The notes: generated by a model from the letters alone, not told the origin. Positions 38,701-47,861 are shown, counted from the stretch's first letter. The stretch: DNA of 64,000 nucleotides from CAZHEV01 sp964531335 [NCBI: uncultured bacterium] (GCA_964531335.1 CAZHEV010000007.1:62001-126000); one strand, 5' to 3'. Numbers and translations: made by a program.

Positions 38701-39620
38701 CAAGACTGGCTACAACGGCGTTCGTGCTCTTCTTGGCCCAGGCGTGTTGCGCCTTCGCGGAGAGCTCGAAGGATGAGCGCCCCGCTTCGTTTGCCACGAA
38801 CCTCGAGTTGCTCGAAGAGCTGGCGCGGGAGATCATAGACTCATCGGTGGACGAAATTCCCGTGCGCGACGGGGAGGCGGTCCTGCTCAAGAGCGCGGAG
38901 GGCCACGAGATCGCGTGGGTGGTGGAGAACTACCTGGCGGGTCGGCTGTGGGCGCTGGGAGCTTCCGTGTACGTGGATATGACCGAGCAGCTTGACGGTT
39001 CCGCGGCTGAAGACCGCTTTTCAGCCGCGCGTCGAGAGGGCCCGAAAAGACAACGTCCCGGGGCGCCGGAGGCCATGGAGATCCCAGGGAGAGGGTGGGC
39101 CGACTCGGCCGCCGTTGAAGAGGCGGACGAGCGTCGAGCCGAGCCGGATACTTCGAGCGCGGAGAGTCCGCCTCCCGGGGAGGGCTCTTCCGTATCGCGG
39201 CCGGAAGGTGGCGTCGCCGCCGGCTCGGAGCCGGACGGTCCCGCGCGGGAGACGACTCTATTCCGAGAAGCCCCGGTCCCTGACAAGGTGCTTGTGTTTT
39301 GCGTCTCGGAGCTCGAGGTCGCATACCCCCGGCGTTGGCGCAAGAGTCTCTTCGGCTCGACCATGGTCGAACGATGGGCCAGAGCAACCATATCTTTCAG
39401 GCTTCTCGACGGCGCCGACGGACGCGTGTTGTGGACGGACTCAGGGCGCCGGGAGACTAGGAACATCGTACCCGAGCGGCTGCTGGCCGAGCTGGAGGAT
39501 CTGCCCGGAGACAAAGAGACGGAGACTTCCAGCGGCGGGATAGGCCGGATCGTGGAGCCCGTCGTGGTTTCGGGCATCGTCGTCGGCCTGGTGCTGCTCT
39601 TCTACTCCAGCAGGACTTGA
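38697..39620 (+). CDS. Uncharacterised envelope protein with signal peptide and C-terminal membrane anchor
   Basis: A 307-residue protein with no family recognised. It has a signal peptide (cleavage likely after CCAFA), a folded N-terminal part (about 30-100) and a disordered middle rich in Glu, Pro, Ser and Arg (about 105-200). A second beta-rich part contains VLVFCVSELEVAYPRRWRK and RVLWTDSGRR, and a final hydrophobic helix ends ...GLVLLFYSSRT. The second part faintly recalls envelope proteins that use a periplasmic CsgG/LpoB-like fold, but this is speculative. It starts at a TTG overlapping the rimO stop. Confidence 0.7.
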   Translation: MTRLATTAFVLFLAQACCAFAESSKDERPASFATNLELLEELAREIIDSSVDEIPVRDGEAVLLKSAEGHEIAWVVENYLAGRLWALGASVYVDMTEQLDGSAAEDRFSAARREGPKRQRPGAPEAMEIPGRGWADSAAVEEADERRAEPDTSSAESPPPGEGSSVSRPEGGVAAGSEPDGPARETTLFREAPVPDKVLVFCVSELEVAYPRRWRKSLFGSTMVERWARATISFRLLDGADGRVLWTDSGRRETRNIVPERLLAELEDLPGDKETETSSGGIGRIVEPVVVSGIVVGLVLLFYSSRT

Positions 39621-39662
39621 GACGGCCGGGCGTGCCCGGCTAACTGGGAGGGGCGGTCGCGC

Positions 39663-40508
39663 GTGAGATTCTGGCGAGGAATGACCGCTGGCTGGTCTGC
39701 CGCATGCTGCATGGCCGCGCTCGGCTGCCTGCTCTGTGGCGGCTGCGGGCCGGCCTACATGGGTCCGGCCGGCGATACTCCGCAGGGCCGCCTGGAGCAC
39801 GCGCGCTTCCTCCTCGAGAACAACCGCTACTATGACGCAAGCGCGGAGCTGGAGGCGTTTATTTCCGAGAACCCCGGCACCGGGCTCCTGGACACGGCGC
39901 TCTTTTATCTGGGAGAGGCGTACCTGGGCCGGGAGGAATACGCGATGGCGGCGGCGGAGTTCGAGAGGCTTCTCAGGGAGTTCCCGGGAAGCGGCCACGC
40001 CCCGGCGGTGCGTTACAAGCTGGGAGTTGCCTATTACGAGCAGTCCTTGCCCGCCGAGCTGGATCAAACGATGACAGAGAGGGGCTTGGAGCAGTTCCGG
40101 CTCTTCATGAAGTTGCACCCGCAGAGCGAGAACGTGCCGGACGCCCGGGTCAGGGTTGAAGAGCTCCGCGGGAAGCTGGCGAAGAAGAGATATCTCAACG
40201 GCCGGCTCTACGTGAAACTGAATCAACCCGAGGCCGCCCGTTTCTACTTCGGGAAGCTTCTCGAGAGCTATCCCGACACCTCGTGGGCGCCCAAGGCCAT
40301 GCTCGGAATGGCGCAGGCCTACGAGCTGGAGGACAACGAGGCGGCGGCCGTCGAGCAGTACAAGAGCCTCCTCAGGAGCTATCCCGGAACGCAGGAGGCC
40401 GCCAGGGCAGAGGTCAAGCTCGTAGAGCTCGGCGCGGGCGACGTGGGTGGGGAAGCCGCTTCGAGCGGAGAGCGGGATGGAGGGTCTTCGAACGAGGAAG
40501 AGCCCTAG
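39663..40508 (+). CDS. bamD: Outer-membrane assembly lipoprotein BamD-like (TPR)
   Basis: A 281-residue lipoprotein with signal peptide and lipobox ending LLCGGC near residue 28. About five TPR units follow (for example LLENNRYYDASAELEAFI, DTALFYLGEAYLGREEYAMAAAEFERLL and NQPEAARFYFGKLL). BamD is the essential TPR lipoprotein of the beta-barrel assembly machine. YbgF-like or other TPR lipoproteins are alternatives, but length and repeat layout favour BamD. A GGGAGGGG lies before the GTG start. Confidence 0.8.
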   Translation: MRFWRGMTAGWSAACCMAALGCLLCGGCGPAYMGPAGDTPQGRLEHARFLLENNRYYDASAELEAFISENPGTGLLDTALFYLGEAYLGREEYAMAAAEFERLLREFPGSGHAPAVRYKLGVAYYEQSLPAELDQTMTERGLEQFRLFMKLHPQSENVPDARVRVEELRGKLAKKRYLNGRLYVKLNQPEAARFYFGKLLESYPDTSWAPKAMLGMAQAYELEDNEAAAVEQYKSLLRSYPGTQEAARAEVKLVELGAGDVGGEAASSGERDGGSSNEEEP

Positions 40509-40541
40509 GTCCTCGGACCGGTCTTCCGGAGGTCGCACCAA

Positions 40542-41141
40542 TTGAAGTCGAAAATAGGGCTGCTGGGCGGCACTTTCGACCCGATACACGTAGCCCACAT
40601 TCTCATGGGGGAGCAGGCCGCGGATGAGCTTGGCCTCGGCAAGGTCATCTACATGCCCGCGGGGGCGCCCCCTCATAAGAGCGACGACGTGGTCGCATCC
40701 GCGGCGCACAGGCTGGCCATGGTGAAGCTCGCGCTGGACGATTGCCCCAGGCTCGAGGTCTCGGAGTTGGAGCTGGCCCGGGAGGCGCCCTCGTACACCA
40801 TAGACACAGTGCGGACCCTTCTGGCGGAGCTCGGGTCCGAGACGGTCCTGCACCTCATAATCGGGTCCGACAGCCTTCTCGAGCTGCATACCTGGAAGGA
40901 CTACGAGGATCTGCTCCGGCTGGTGAGACTCGCCGTCTACCCGAGACCCGGGGCCGTCGCGGCGGAGCGGGGCCCTTTCGAGGAGGCCAAAGTGGACGTT
41001 CTGAGCGCGGGGGCCGCCGAGTTCAACGTGAGCTCCACGGCGATCAGGGAGAGAGTACGGTCCGGGCGCAGCATTAAGTACCTGGTGCCGCCCGTTGTGG
41101 AAAACTACATAAGAGAGAACGGGCTCTACGGCGGGGCGTGA
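40542..41141 (+). CDS. nadD: Nicotinate-nucleotide adenylyltransferase
   Basis: A 199-residue nucleotidylyltransferase forming nicotinic acid adenine dinucleotide in NAD synthesis. GLLGGTFDPIHVAHI at the N-terminus holds the HxGH-type site (HVAH here), with PPHKSDD, GSDSLLEL and FNVSSTAIRERVRSG further on. The TTG start follows GGAGG. The stop lies next to polA. Confidence 0.95.
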   Translation: MKSKIGLLGGTFDPIHVAHILMGEQAADELGLGKVIYMPAGAPPHKSDDVVASAAHRLAMVKLALDDCPRLEVSELELAREAPSYTIDTVRTLLAELGSETVLHLIIGSDSLLELHTWKDYEDLLRLVRLAVYPRPGAVAAERGPFEEAKVDVLSAGAAEFNVSSTAIRERVRSGRSIKYLVPPVVENYIRENGLYGGA

Positions 41142-41155
41142 TTGAGGAGGGCGTG

Positions 41156-43810
41156 ATGCGCACCGAGACATTGCTTCTCCTAGACGGCCCGAGCTTGGCC
41201 TACAGATCATACTTCGCGTTCGCCCGCAACCCCCTCGAGAGCTCCACCGGCGAGTTGACCAGTGTTCCCTTCGGCTTTGCCGTGGCCCTGGCGAAGCTGG
41301 CCCAGCGGGAGAAGCCCGACTACTGGGCGGTGGCATTCGACATGCCGGTCCCCACCTTCAGGCATAAGGAATTCTCCGCGTACAAGGCTAACCGGCCGGG
41401 TATGCCGGACGAGATGGCCGGCCAGCTCGGCCGTGTGTCCGAGCTGCTGGACGCGCTGAGGATTCCGCGATTGGAGATGGAGGGCTACGAGGCGGACGAC
41501 ATAATCGGCACACTCGCCGTGAAGGCCGGCGACCGTGGGATGAAGGTCTTGGTCGTAACGGAAGACAAGGACCTCTGCCAGTTGGTCGACGAACGGATTC
41601 ATATAGTCACGCTGCCGAAAGGGGGCCGTCCAGGGAAGAGACTGGACCCCGGGGGCGTGGAGGAGAAGCTGGGAGTTCCTCCGGAAAAAGTCGTGGACCT
41701 ACTCGCCCTGGTCGGTGATTCCTCGGACAACGTTCCCGGGGTGCCGGGTGTGGGACCGAAGACAGCAAGAAAGCTGCTGGAGAAGTTCTCCAGCCTGGAT
41801 GAGCTTTACGAGAAGGTGGAACGCGTGGAACCCGCCCATGTCAGGCAAAAGCTCGAGAACAACAAGGAGTCCGCTTATATGAGCAGGCGGCTGGTGTCCC
41901 TGGAGCTCGAGGTCCCCGTGGGCGTCGAGCTCGAAGGGCTGCGCCGGTCAGAGCCTGATCGAGAGAAGCTGATGCGGCTGCTCGGAGAGCTCGAGATCGC
42001 GCGCGTGGGCGAGAGCCTGATGGCCGACTGGAGGGGCGCCGATCAAGGCGGTGGGGAAAGGGTCGACCGGGAGGGGGCTCGCTCTTCCGAGCCGCGAGGC
42101 ACGGAAGAGCGGGGAGGGCGATCGGACCGTCTCGAGGGAATCTGCTCCTATCTTCGAGAGGCGCCGGAGGAAGGGGTTTGGGCCTTCGCGCTCGGCCCGG
42201 ACTCGAGGGGCAGCATGGAGCTGGCGCTTTTCGGGGCGCCGGGTGGCCATCTGAGGATAGCCGTCTGCGGAGATGAGAAGGAGGCGGTGAGGGATTTTCT
42301 GGAGAGCGCCGCTTACAGGAAAGTGACCCATGATCTCAAGTCTGAAGCGCACGCGGTGGGCGCCGCCGGAATGCGGCTGGAAGGAGTGGTGGGCGACGTG
42401 ATGCTGGCCTCCTATCTCCTGAACCCGGAGGAGGGACACGACCTGGCCGGCATGGCGGGGCGGTACCTGGGAACCGTTGCCCCCGCGGGCGATGGGGTGA
42501 CTGCGGCGGACGTTCTCCAATGGAAAGCGCGCACGGCATACGACCTGGAGGCGCTTCTGTCGCCCCGCGTCGCGGCCGCGGGAGTCGACGTGCTCCTGAG
42601 GGACATAGAGGTCCCCCTTGCACTTGCTCTCATGGAGATGGAGCGCGACGGGGTGGCGATCGACCTCGAGGCGCTCGAGCGGTTGTCGAAGAAGCTCGAC
42701 GGACTGCTGAGACGCAGCGAAGAGGACATATACTGTCTCGCCGGTATGATCTTCAACATAAACTCCCCTACGCAGCTGTCGGACGTGTTGTTCCTGCACC
42801 TTGGTCTTCCGCCGAAGCGAAAGACCAAGACGGGCTACTCCACGGACAGCTCCGTGCTGGAGGAGCTCGCGGCGGATCACGAGATGCCCCGAGCGATACT
42901 GAATCACAGGCAGCTCGCGAAGCTCAAGTCCACCTACGCGGACGCCCTTCCGCGGCTTATCGATCCAGCCACCGGAAGGATACACGCGACCTTCCACCAA
43001 ACGGTGACCGCCACGGGCCGGCTGTCCAGCAGCAATCCCAACTTGCAGAACATACCCATAAGGTCGGAGCTGGGCAAAGAGATAAGAAAGGCCTTCGTGC
43101 CGGGATCCGAAGGATGGTCCCTGCTCGCTGCGGACTACTCGCAGATAGAGCTGAGGATCATGGCGCACCTGGCGGGCGATGCCGCCTTGAAGGAATCCTT
43201 CATGAAGGGAGAGGACCCTCACGCAGCCACCGCGGCGGCCATCTTCGGACTCCCGGCCGCGGAGGTGGACGAGGAGCTTAGATCCAGGGCGAAGACGGTA
43301 AACTACGGGGTGATGTACGGGATGGGGCCGCGTGGTCTGGCCGCGAGACTCGGCATTTCCAAGAAAGAGGCGGAGAAGTTCATCGAGGAGTACTTCGCCA
43401 AGATGCCCGCCGTGAAAGGCTTCCTCTCGTCTCTGGTGGACAGGGCCCGTGATGAGGGGTTCGCGACCACGATAATGAACAGGCGAAGGCCCTTGCCGGC
43501 GATTCACAGCTCGGACAGGAGGGCCCGGGCGTATGCGGAGAGGATGGCGGTCAACACGCCTATACAAGGGTCGGCCGCCGACATGATCAAGAAGGCGATG
43601 GTGGAGGTCAAGCGCGGAATGTCGGCGGCGGGCATGAAGGCCAAGCTGATATTGCAGGTTCACGACGAGCTGGTGTTCGAATGCCCCGATAACGAGATCG
43701 AGTCCTTGAAAGCGCTCGTGGTCGAGTGCATGGAGTCGGCCGCCGAGTTGACCGTGCCGCTCGAGGTCGCGGTGGGCGTGGGGGCAAACTGGTGGGAGAC
43801 GCACAGATGA
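41156..43810 (+). CDS. polA: DNA polymerase I (5' nuclease active, proofreading domain degenerate)
   Basis: An 884-residue Pol I. The 5' nuclease domain (1-290) is complete, with AFDMPVPTFRHKEFSAYKANR, EDKDLCQLV and GDSSDNVPGVPGVGPKTA. The 3'-5' exonuclease region (about 330-490) has lost the first Asp-x-Glu motif (AFALGP in its place) and has Glu for the second Asp, so proofreading is probably dead. The polymerase domain has DYSQIELRIMAHLAGD and VHDELVFE; the O-helix reads KTVNYGVMYGM with Tyr717 where E. coli has Phe. ATG 41156 follows AGGAGG by five bases. The stop overlaps coaE. Confidence 0.96.
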   Translation: MRTETLLLLDGPSLAYRSYFAFARNPLESSTGELTSVPFGFAVALAKLAQREKPDYWAVAFDMPVPTFRHKEFSAYKANRPGMPDEMAGQLGRVSELLDALRIPRLEMEGYEADDIIGTLAVKAGDRGMKVLVVTEDKDLCQLVDERIHIVTLPKGGRPGKRLDPGGVEEKLGVPPEKVVDLLALVGDSSDNVPGVPGVGPKTARKLLEKFSSLDELYEKVERVEPAHVRQKLENNKESAYMSRRLVSLELEVPVGVELEGLRRSEPDREKLMRLLGELEIARVGESLMADWRGADQGGGERVDREGARSSEPRGTEERGGRSDRLEGICSYLREAPEEGVWAFALGPDSRGSMELALFGAPGGHLRIAVCGDEKEAVRDFLESAAYRKVTHDLKSEAHAVGAAGMRLEGVVGDVMLASYLLNPEEGHDLAGMAGRYLGTVAPAGDGVTAADVLQWKARTAYDLEALLSPRVAAAGVDVLLRDIEVPLALALMEMERDGVAIDLEALERLSKKLDGLLRRSEEDIYCLAGMIFNINSPTQLSDVLFLHLGLPPKRKTKTGYSTDSSVLEELAADHEMPRAILNHRQLAKLKSTYADALPRLIDPATGRIHATFHQTVTATGRLSSSNPNLQNIPIRSELGKEIRKAFVPGSEGWSLLAADYSQIELRIMAHLAGDAALKESFMKGEDPHAATAAAIFGLPAAEVDEELRSRAKTVNYGVMYGMGPRGLAARLGISKKEAEKFIEEYFAKMPAVKGFLSSLVDRARDEGFATTIMNRRRPLPAIHSSDRRARAYAERMAVNTPIQGSAADMIKKAMVEVKRGMSAAGMKAKLILQVHDELVFECPDNEIESLKALVVECMESAAELTVPLEVAVGVGANWWETHR

Positions 43811-44475
43811 GCGGTGCCGGGGGGGGCTTTCTGACGGTCGGGGTTACCGGAGGGCTCGCGTCGGGAAAGAGCTCGTTGTGCGACTTGCTGGCCGGACTGG
43901 GGGCACTGGTGATAGACGCGGACTCCGTGAGCAGGGAGGTGACGCGCCCCGGAGCGCCCACGCTGAAGAAGCTGGCCGAGAGATTCGGAACGGGGATACT
44001 TCGTCCCTCGGGCGAGCTCGACAGAAAGGCGCTGGGCGAGGTCGCCTTCTCGACTGCGGAGAATACGAGAGACCTGAACAGATTGACCCACCCCGCCATA
44101 ATGGCGGCCATAAGAGACAAGCTTGAAGCCCTGGCGAGGTCGGGATATGATGGAGTGGTGGTGGTCGAGGCGGCTTTGATCATGGAGGAGCCGACGTCCA
44201 GGAAAACCTTCGATGTCATAGTCGCCGTGCTTTGCGGCGAAGCGACCAGGCGCAGGAGACTGGAAAGCCTCGCTCCGGAAGATTTCGAGGCGCTGATGAA
44301 GAGGGCGCGCGGCCAGCTTCCGGACGAGCGCAAGGCGGAAGGGGCGGACTACGTCGTGAAAAACGACGGAAGCCTCGCGGAGCTCCGGTCGAAGGCTCGG
44401 AGACTGTGGCGGATGCTGATGGAGCGAAAAGACGCCGGGGAAACCGTCGGGCGTGCCGGAGCAATTGAATTATGA
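43807..44475 (+). CDS. coaE: Dephospho-CoA kinase
   Basis: A 222-residue P-loop kinase for the last step of coenzyme A synthesis. Walker A is GVTGGLASGKSSL, followed by VIDADSVSREV, TRDLNRLTHPAIM and a C-terminal lid region with RRRRLESL. The polA-coaE pair is common. The ATG overlaps the polA stop and its own stop overlaps the prfB ATG. Confidence 0.93.
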   Translation: MSGAGGGFLTVGVTGGLASGKSSLCDLLAGLGALVIDADSVSREVTRPGAPTLKKLAERFGTGILRPSGELDRKALGEVAFSTAENTRDLNRLTHPAIMAAIRDKLEALARSGYDGVVVVEAALIMEEPTSRKTFDVIVAVLCGEATRRRRLESLAPEDFEALMKRARGQLPDERKAEGADYVVKNDGSLAELRSKARRLWRMLMERKDAGETVGRAGAIEL

Positions 44476-45576
44476 CTGAAGAGCTGGTCAAGAGAGTGAA
44501 TGAGTGCAAGCGGCTCCTCGAAGAGCTGCGGAGGTATCTTTGACGTAGATACGTTGAAGAAGAAGGTGTCCGATCTCGAGGGGATCATGGGCGATCCCGA
44601 CTTCTGGAAGAACCCCTCGCAGGCCAAGGGCGTCGTCTCGGAGCTGAAGTCCGCGCGGGCATCCGTCGAGAGGTGGCAGGAGCTATGGGATGAATGCAAC
44701 GACTTGGCGGCGTTGACGGAGATAGCGCAGGGTGAGGACGATCCGGCGACCTGGAAAGAGATCGAGTCCGATCTTTCGAGGCTCGAGAGGGACATAGGCG
44801 GCCTTGAGGTCGAGAGCCTGCTCGCGGGCGAGAACGACGCGCTCGGGGCGCTCTTGAGCATCCATCCGGGGGCCGGCGGGACGGAGAGCCAGGATTGGGC
44901 TCAAATACTCATGCGCATGTACCTTCGTTGGATCGACCGGAGGGGCTTCAAAGCCTCCGTCCTCGACGTTCAGCCGGGAGACGAGGCCGGGATCAAGGAC
45001 GCGACCATAGAGGTGAGGGGAGAGAACGCCTACGGCTATCTGAAGTCCGAAAGCGGCGTGCATAGGTTGGTCAGGATCTCGCCGTTCGACGCCAGCCACA
45101 GGCGCCATACCTCTTTCGCATCGATTTTCATATACCCGCTGGTGGAGGAGACAGTGGAGGTCGTCGTCAGGGACGAGGACCTCCGCGTGGACACCTTCAG
45201 ATCGAGTGGGGCGGGAGGGCAGCACGTCAACAAGACCGATTCCGCCGTCAGGATCACTCATATGCCGAGCGGCATAGTGGTCCAGTCCCAGGCCGAGCGG
45301 TCCCAGCATAGAAACAGGGACAACGCCATGAAGATATTGCGCAGCAGGCTCTATCATTACCACCGGGAGAAGGAGCGGGAGAAGATGAGCCGGCTCGAGG
45401 ACTCCAAGAAGGACATAGCCTGGGGCAGCCAGATCCGCTCATACGTTTTTCACCCTTACACCATGGTCAAGGATCACAGGACGAACGTGGAGACAAGTGA
45501 TGTCCAGAGAGTGATGGACGGCGACCTGGACATGTTCATAGACGCGTATCTCAGGATGAGAGATTCCGCGGGATAG
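44472..45576 (+). CDS. prfB: Peptide chain release factor 2, expressed by programmed +1 frameshift
   Basis: RF2 ends translation at UGA and UAA. The reading frame starts at ATG 44472, runs 23 codons to an in-frame TGA at 44541, and continues in the +1 frame from 44542 to give about 367 residues. The shift site is the classic AGG-TAT-CTT-TGA-C with GGAGG just upstream. The main part has the anticodon-like SPF motif (RISPFDASHRRHTSF) and the catalytic GGQ (GAGGQHVNKTDSAVR). The start overlaps the coaE stop. Confidence 0.97.
44530..44544 (+). promoter_or_regulatory. RF2 autoregulatory frameshift signal
   Basis: GGAGG (44530-44534) followed by TATCTTTGAC places an internal Shine-Dalgarno-like element just before CTT-TGA. 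When RF2 is scarce, ribosomes slip from CTT to TTT and read on in the +1 frame. This is the same arrangement as in E. coli. Confidence 0.95.
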
Positions 45577-45716
45577 GATTCGTCCACAAGTGGGCTCCGG
45601 GGTCAAAACGCGACGCGTCGGGCCCGCCCGTCCGGTCGAGGCCCCGGTTCAAGACGTCGATTCCGGATGCCGGGCGGTCGAGGGGTCCCAAGCGGCTCAA
45701 GGGCGGGTTTTTGTAG

Positions 45717-45745
45717 TTGACAGTAGGTAATCGCGTCGATAGAAT
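45717..45745 (+). promoter_or_regulatory. Strong sigma-70 promoter for the outer-membrane barrel gene
   Basis: A perfect TTGACA (45717-45722) and TAGAAT (45740-45745) are separated by 17 bases. Transcription would begin near 45752, leaving a leader of about 98 bases. The 273 bases between prfB and this gene hold no other gene; GGGCGGGTTTTT at 45701-45712 could be the end of a weak prfB terminator. Confidence 0.75.
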
Positions 45746-45849
45746 TCAACGACTTGTCGCAGTACGTCCTCGTGTCGCTCATCACGAACGCCCGGGCCGT
45801 GCTCGGTTCTCAGGTTAAGTTGAGGTCGGAGAAAGGAGTATCCAGGAGG

Positions 45850-47619
45850 ATGCGTTGGGGTAACAAGCGGCTGGTTTGGGTGGGTGTGGCGGCGATATTC
45901 CTGGTGACAACCTGGTTGTCCGGAGGTGAAGCGCAGCTACTCGACGAACAAATTGACATGGCCGACGCCGAGCGCATTCGCTTTAATCCGAGCCCCCGCC
46001 TCGGAGGAATGGGACTTCTGGGCATAACGGTCGAGGACGAGAACAACGAAATAAACCTTTTCGACTATATCGGAAGCCCGGCCGGTCTGCTGGCCGACCG
46101 CGATTCGACAACCGTGGACTTCCAGTACGACTTCGGGACCAGCCAGACCGATTGGCACGGCGTGGACCCGTTCGCCTACCCTCCGAACCAGGAGCTGTGG
46201 CCCAACTTCCTCGAGTTCGGACGTGCCGACCTCGAGACGGAGTACAGCTTTCAGAGATTAAGAGTGCTTTCGGCTTACAGAAGCCGGGAGAACTTCTCGA
46301 TAGGCGGCCGCCTCGACTACAATCGCAGCGGCTACTCCGAGGAGGTGCGGAAGTTCGACGTCACATACATAACCGCCAGGGGAGAAGAAGACGAGGCGGT
46401 TGCGGATACGCTATTTCTCGATGAGATGACCAGGGAGGTCGTGGATGACATCCAGAGCTGGGTCTTCGACCTCCTGGTGGACAAGCAGATCAACCCAAAG
46501 CTCAACGTGGCCGGCCACGCGATGTTCTCCTTCGAGCATTTCCAGCCACAGATATTCCACAGCCCGGACTCGGTCACTATAGATATGACGCGGCCCGTTA
46601 CGGCGGTGGACACGACCATCGACCCGAGCGGGGCAAGTCGCCTTCCATGGCCCATCCCAAACCCCGAGTCCGAGGCCAAGGGGGTCGGTGGGGGGCTGGC
46701 TTTCTCCTACGATCTCAACCGGTACGTGACACTCGGCGCGTCGGGGGATATATTCGCGACCTACGAGAACATAGAGACTATCTGGCCCATCTTCCGCCAA
46801 GTCCTCGAGCGGGACATGTTCATGCAGACGGGCAAGGTGCACGGTCTCTTCAGGCTCGGGGAGGCTCTGGAGGGCGCGGTGAAGCATGAATCCAGGAAGA
46901 TTAGCGGCGACGGCGCTTACTCCTGGAGCTTCGGATGCCCCCTGCAGGGAGGGGGGTTCGATTTCATAACGAGCCAGGGCAAGACGGCCGACCACGACGG
47001 GTGGGAGGAGAGGACGGGTGCCAGGTGGTTGATTCGCGTGCCTGAGACGTCTATAAGGTTGGCGGTCCAATACGAGAGCGGAAGGGGAGAGACTACGGTC
47101 GAGCCGGACAGCGCCTACAGCGCCGACGTCTTCCTGGCGCCGGAGGGCTGCGGGGGCGAGTCGGTTGCAGGCCTGGTTCCGGTTATCGACGGCGTTACCC
47201 AGGAGGTCGATTTCGAGGACAAGGACTTCACTTCGGGCGCCGCGCTGACTCTGTGGTTCGGCGTTAGGCCTCTAACGGTGGGGGCGGAGTACCGGAACCG
47301 GAAGGTGGATTATGAGCAGATGGGGGGTAACAGCGGACACAGGGACCTCTCCGTCATAAGGCTCGGAGCCGAGTTCGGTGTTACCAGGCGCATTACGGTT
47401 CGGGCGGGCGGAGTCTGGGGTGAAGAGCGATTCGCGCCGATCGACGAGGTTTGGGACGAGAGCACCTTCACCTTGGGCGGCAGCTACGTCCTGGTCCCGG
47501 GCTTGAGGCACATCGAGGCGGCATACATGTTCAAGAGCCGGGAGCCCGATTTCGACGATGTTTTCCGCCGGGAAACGAACGACCATCGACTTACGTTCTA
47601 TACGAGGATCTTCTTCTGA
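45850..47619 (+). CDS. Predicted outer-membrane beta-barrel protein, unknown function
   Basis: A 589-residue protein with a signal peptide (residues 1-28, ending SGGEA). The rest alternates hydrophobic and polar residues in strands, ends in Phe-Phe (FYTRIFF) as barrels do, and contains LGASGDIF, TLWFGVRPLTVGAEYRNRKVDY and HIEAAYMFKSREPD. No named family was recognised; two Cys pairs (GCPL, GCGGE) may form a loop disulfide. The ATG at 45850 abuts AGGAGG, with a second site AAGGAG 11 bases upstream. Upstream in-frame codons are rejected because they would bury the signal peptide. Confidence 0.75.
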   Translation: MRWGNKRLVWVGVAAIFLVTTWLSGGEAQLLDEQIDMADAERIRFNPSPRLGGMGLLGITVEDENNEINLFDYIGSPAGLLADRDSTTVDFQYDFGTSQTDWHGVDPFAYPPNQELWPNFLEFGRADLETEYSFQRLRVLSAYRSRENFSIGGRLDYNRSGYSEEVRKFDVTYITARGEEDEAVADTLFLDEMTREVVDDIQSWVFDLLVDKQINPKLNVAGHAMFSFEHFQPQIFHSPDSVTIDMTRPVTAVDTTIDPSGASRLPWPIPNPESEAKGVGGGLAFSYDLNRYVTLGASGDIFATYENIETIWPIFRQVLERDMFMQTGKVHGLFRLGEALEGAVKHESRKISGDGAYSWSFGCPLQGGGFDFITSQGKTADHDGWEERTGARWLIRVPETSIRLAVQYESGRGETTVEPDSAYSADVFLAPEGCGGESVAGLVPVIDGVTQEVDFEDKDFTSGAALTLWFGVRPLTVGAEYRNRKVDYEQMGGNSGHRDLSVIRLGAEFGVTRRITVRAGGVWGEERFAPIDEVWDESTFTLGGSYVLVPGLRHIEAAYMFKSREPDFDDVFRRETNDHRLTFYTRIFF

Positions 47620-47631
47620 GACACGAGGTCT

Positions 47632-47649
47632 CCCGCCCTCCGAGGCGGG
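47632..47649 (+). terminator. Hairpin after the barrel gene, possible terminator
   Basis: CCCGCC (47632-47637) and GGCGGG (47644-47649) form a 6-bp stem with a 6-base loop, 12 bases after the stop. No T-run follows. The 300-base gap also holds a GCTCCC/GGGAGC hairpin (47777-47795) and the promoter for the next gene, but no other gene. Confidence 0.4.
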
Positions 47650-47812
47650 TGGGCTGTGCCGGCGGCAAGGGGCACTTTCCCCAGTTTGGCCGGGGGTTGG
47701 GTGGGGTCCCGTCGGGAGGGGCGTCTGCGCGGTCGGCGGCACGATCTTATGGTGTTAATGAATAATGCCTTAGCTTGCTCCCGCAAGAAGGGAGCCGTAT
47801 GCCAAAAAGAAT

Positions 47813-47841
47813 TTGACAGTTCTGGTGGGGTTTGCTATGTT
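47813..47841 (+). promoter_or_regulatory. Predicted promoter for the TonB-dependent receptor operon
   Basis: A perfect TTGACA (47813-47818) and TATGTT (47836-47841) are separated by 17 bases. Transcription would start near 47848, with a 72-base leader to the ATG at 47920. Confidence 0.7.
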
Positions 47842-47861
47842 GATATGGGAGCCTAACATAG
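47835..47861 (+). promoter_or_regulatory. Inverted repeat over the -10 box and start site (possible operator)
   Basis: CTATGTT (47835-47841) and AACATAG (47855-47861) are perfect complements with a 13-base spacer, centred on the predicted transcription start near 47848. The left arm contains the -10 hexamer. A repressor bound here would block RNA polymerase; alternatively it folds in the nascent RNA. Confidence 0.5.

Noticed and set aside
41948-43804. Long open frame (618 codons) on the minus strand opposite polA
   Set aside because: Shadow of polA; composition-driven, no recognisable domain or ribosome site.
44500-45576. prfB as a pseudogene or as a gene starting in the second frame
   Set aside because: The in-frame TGA is the classic RF2 frameshift site with the correct upstream signal.
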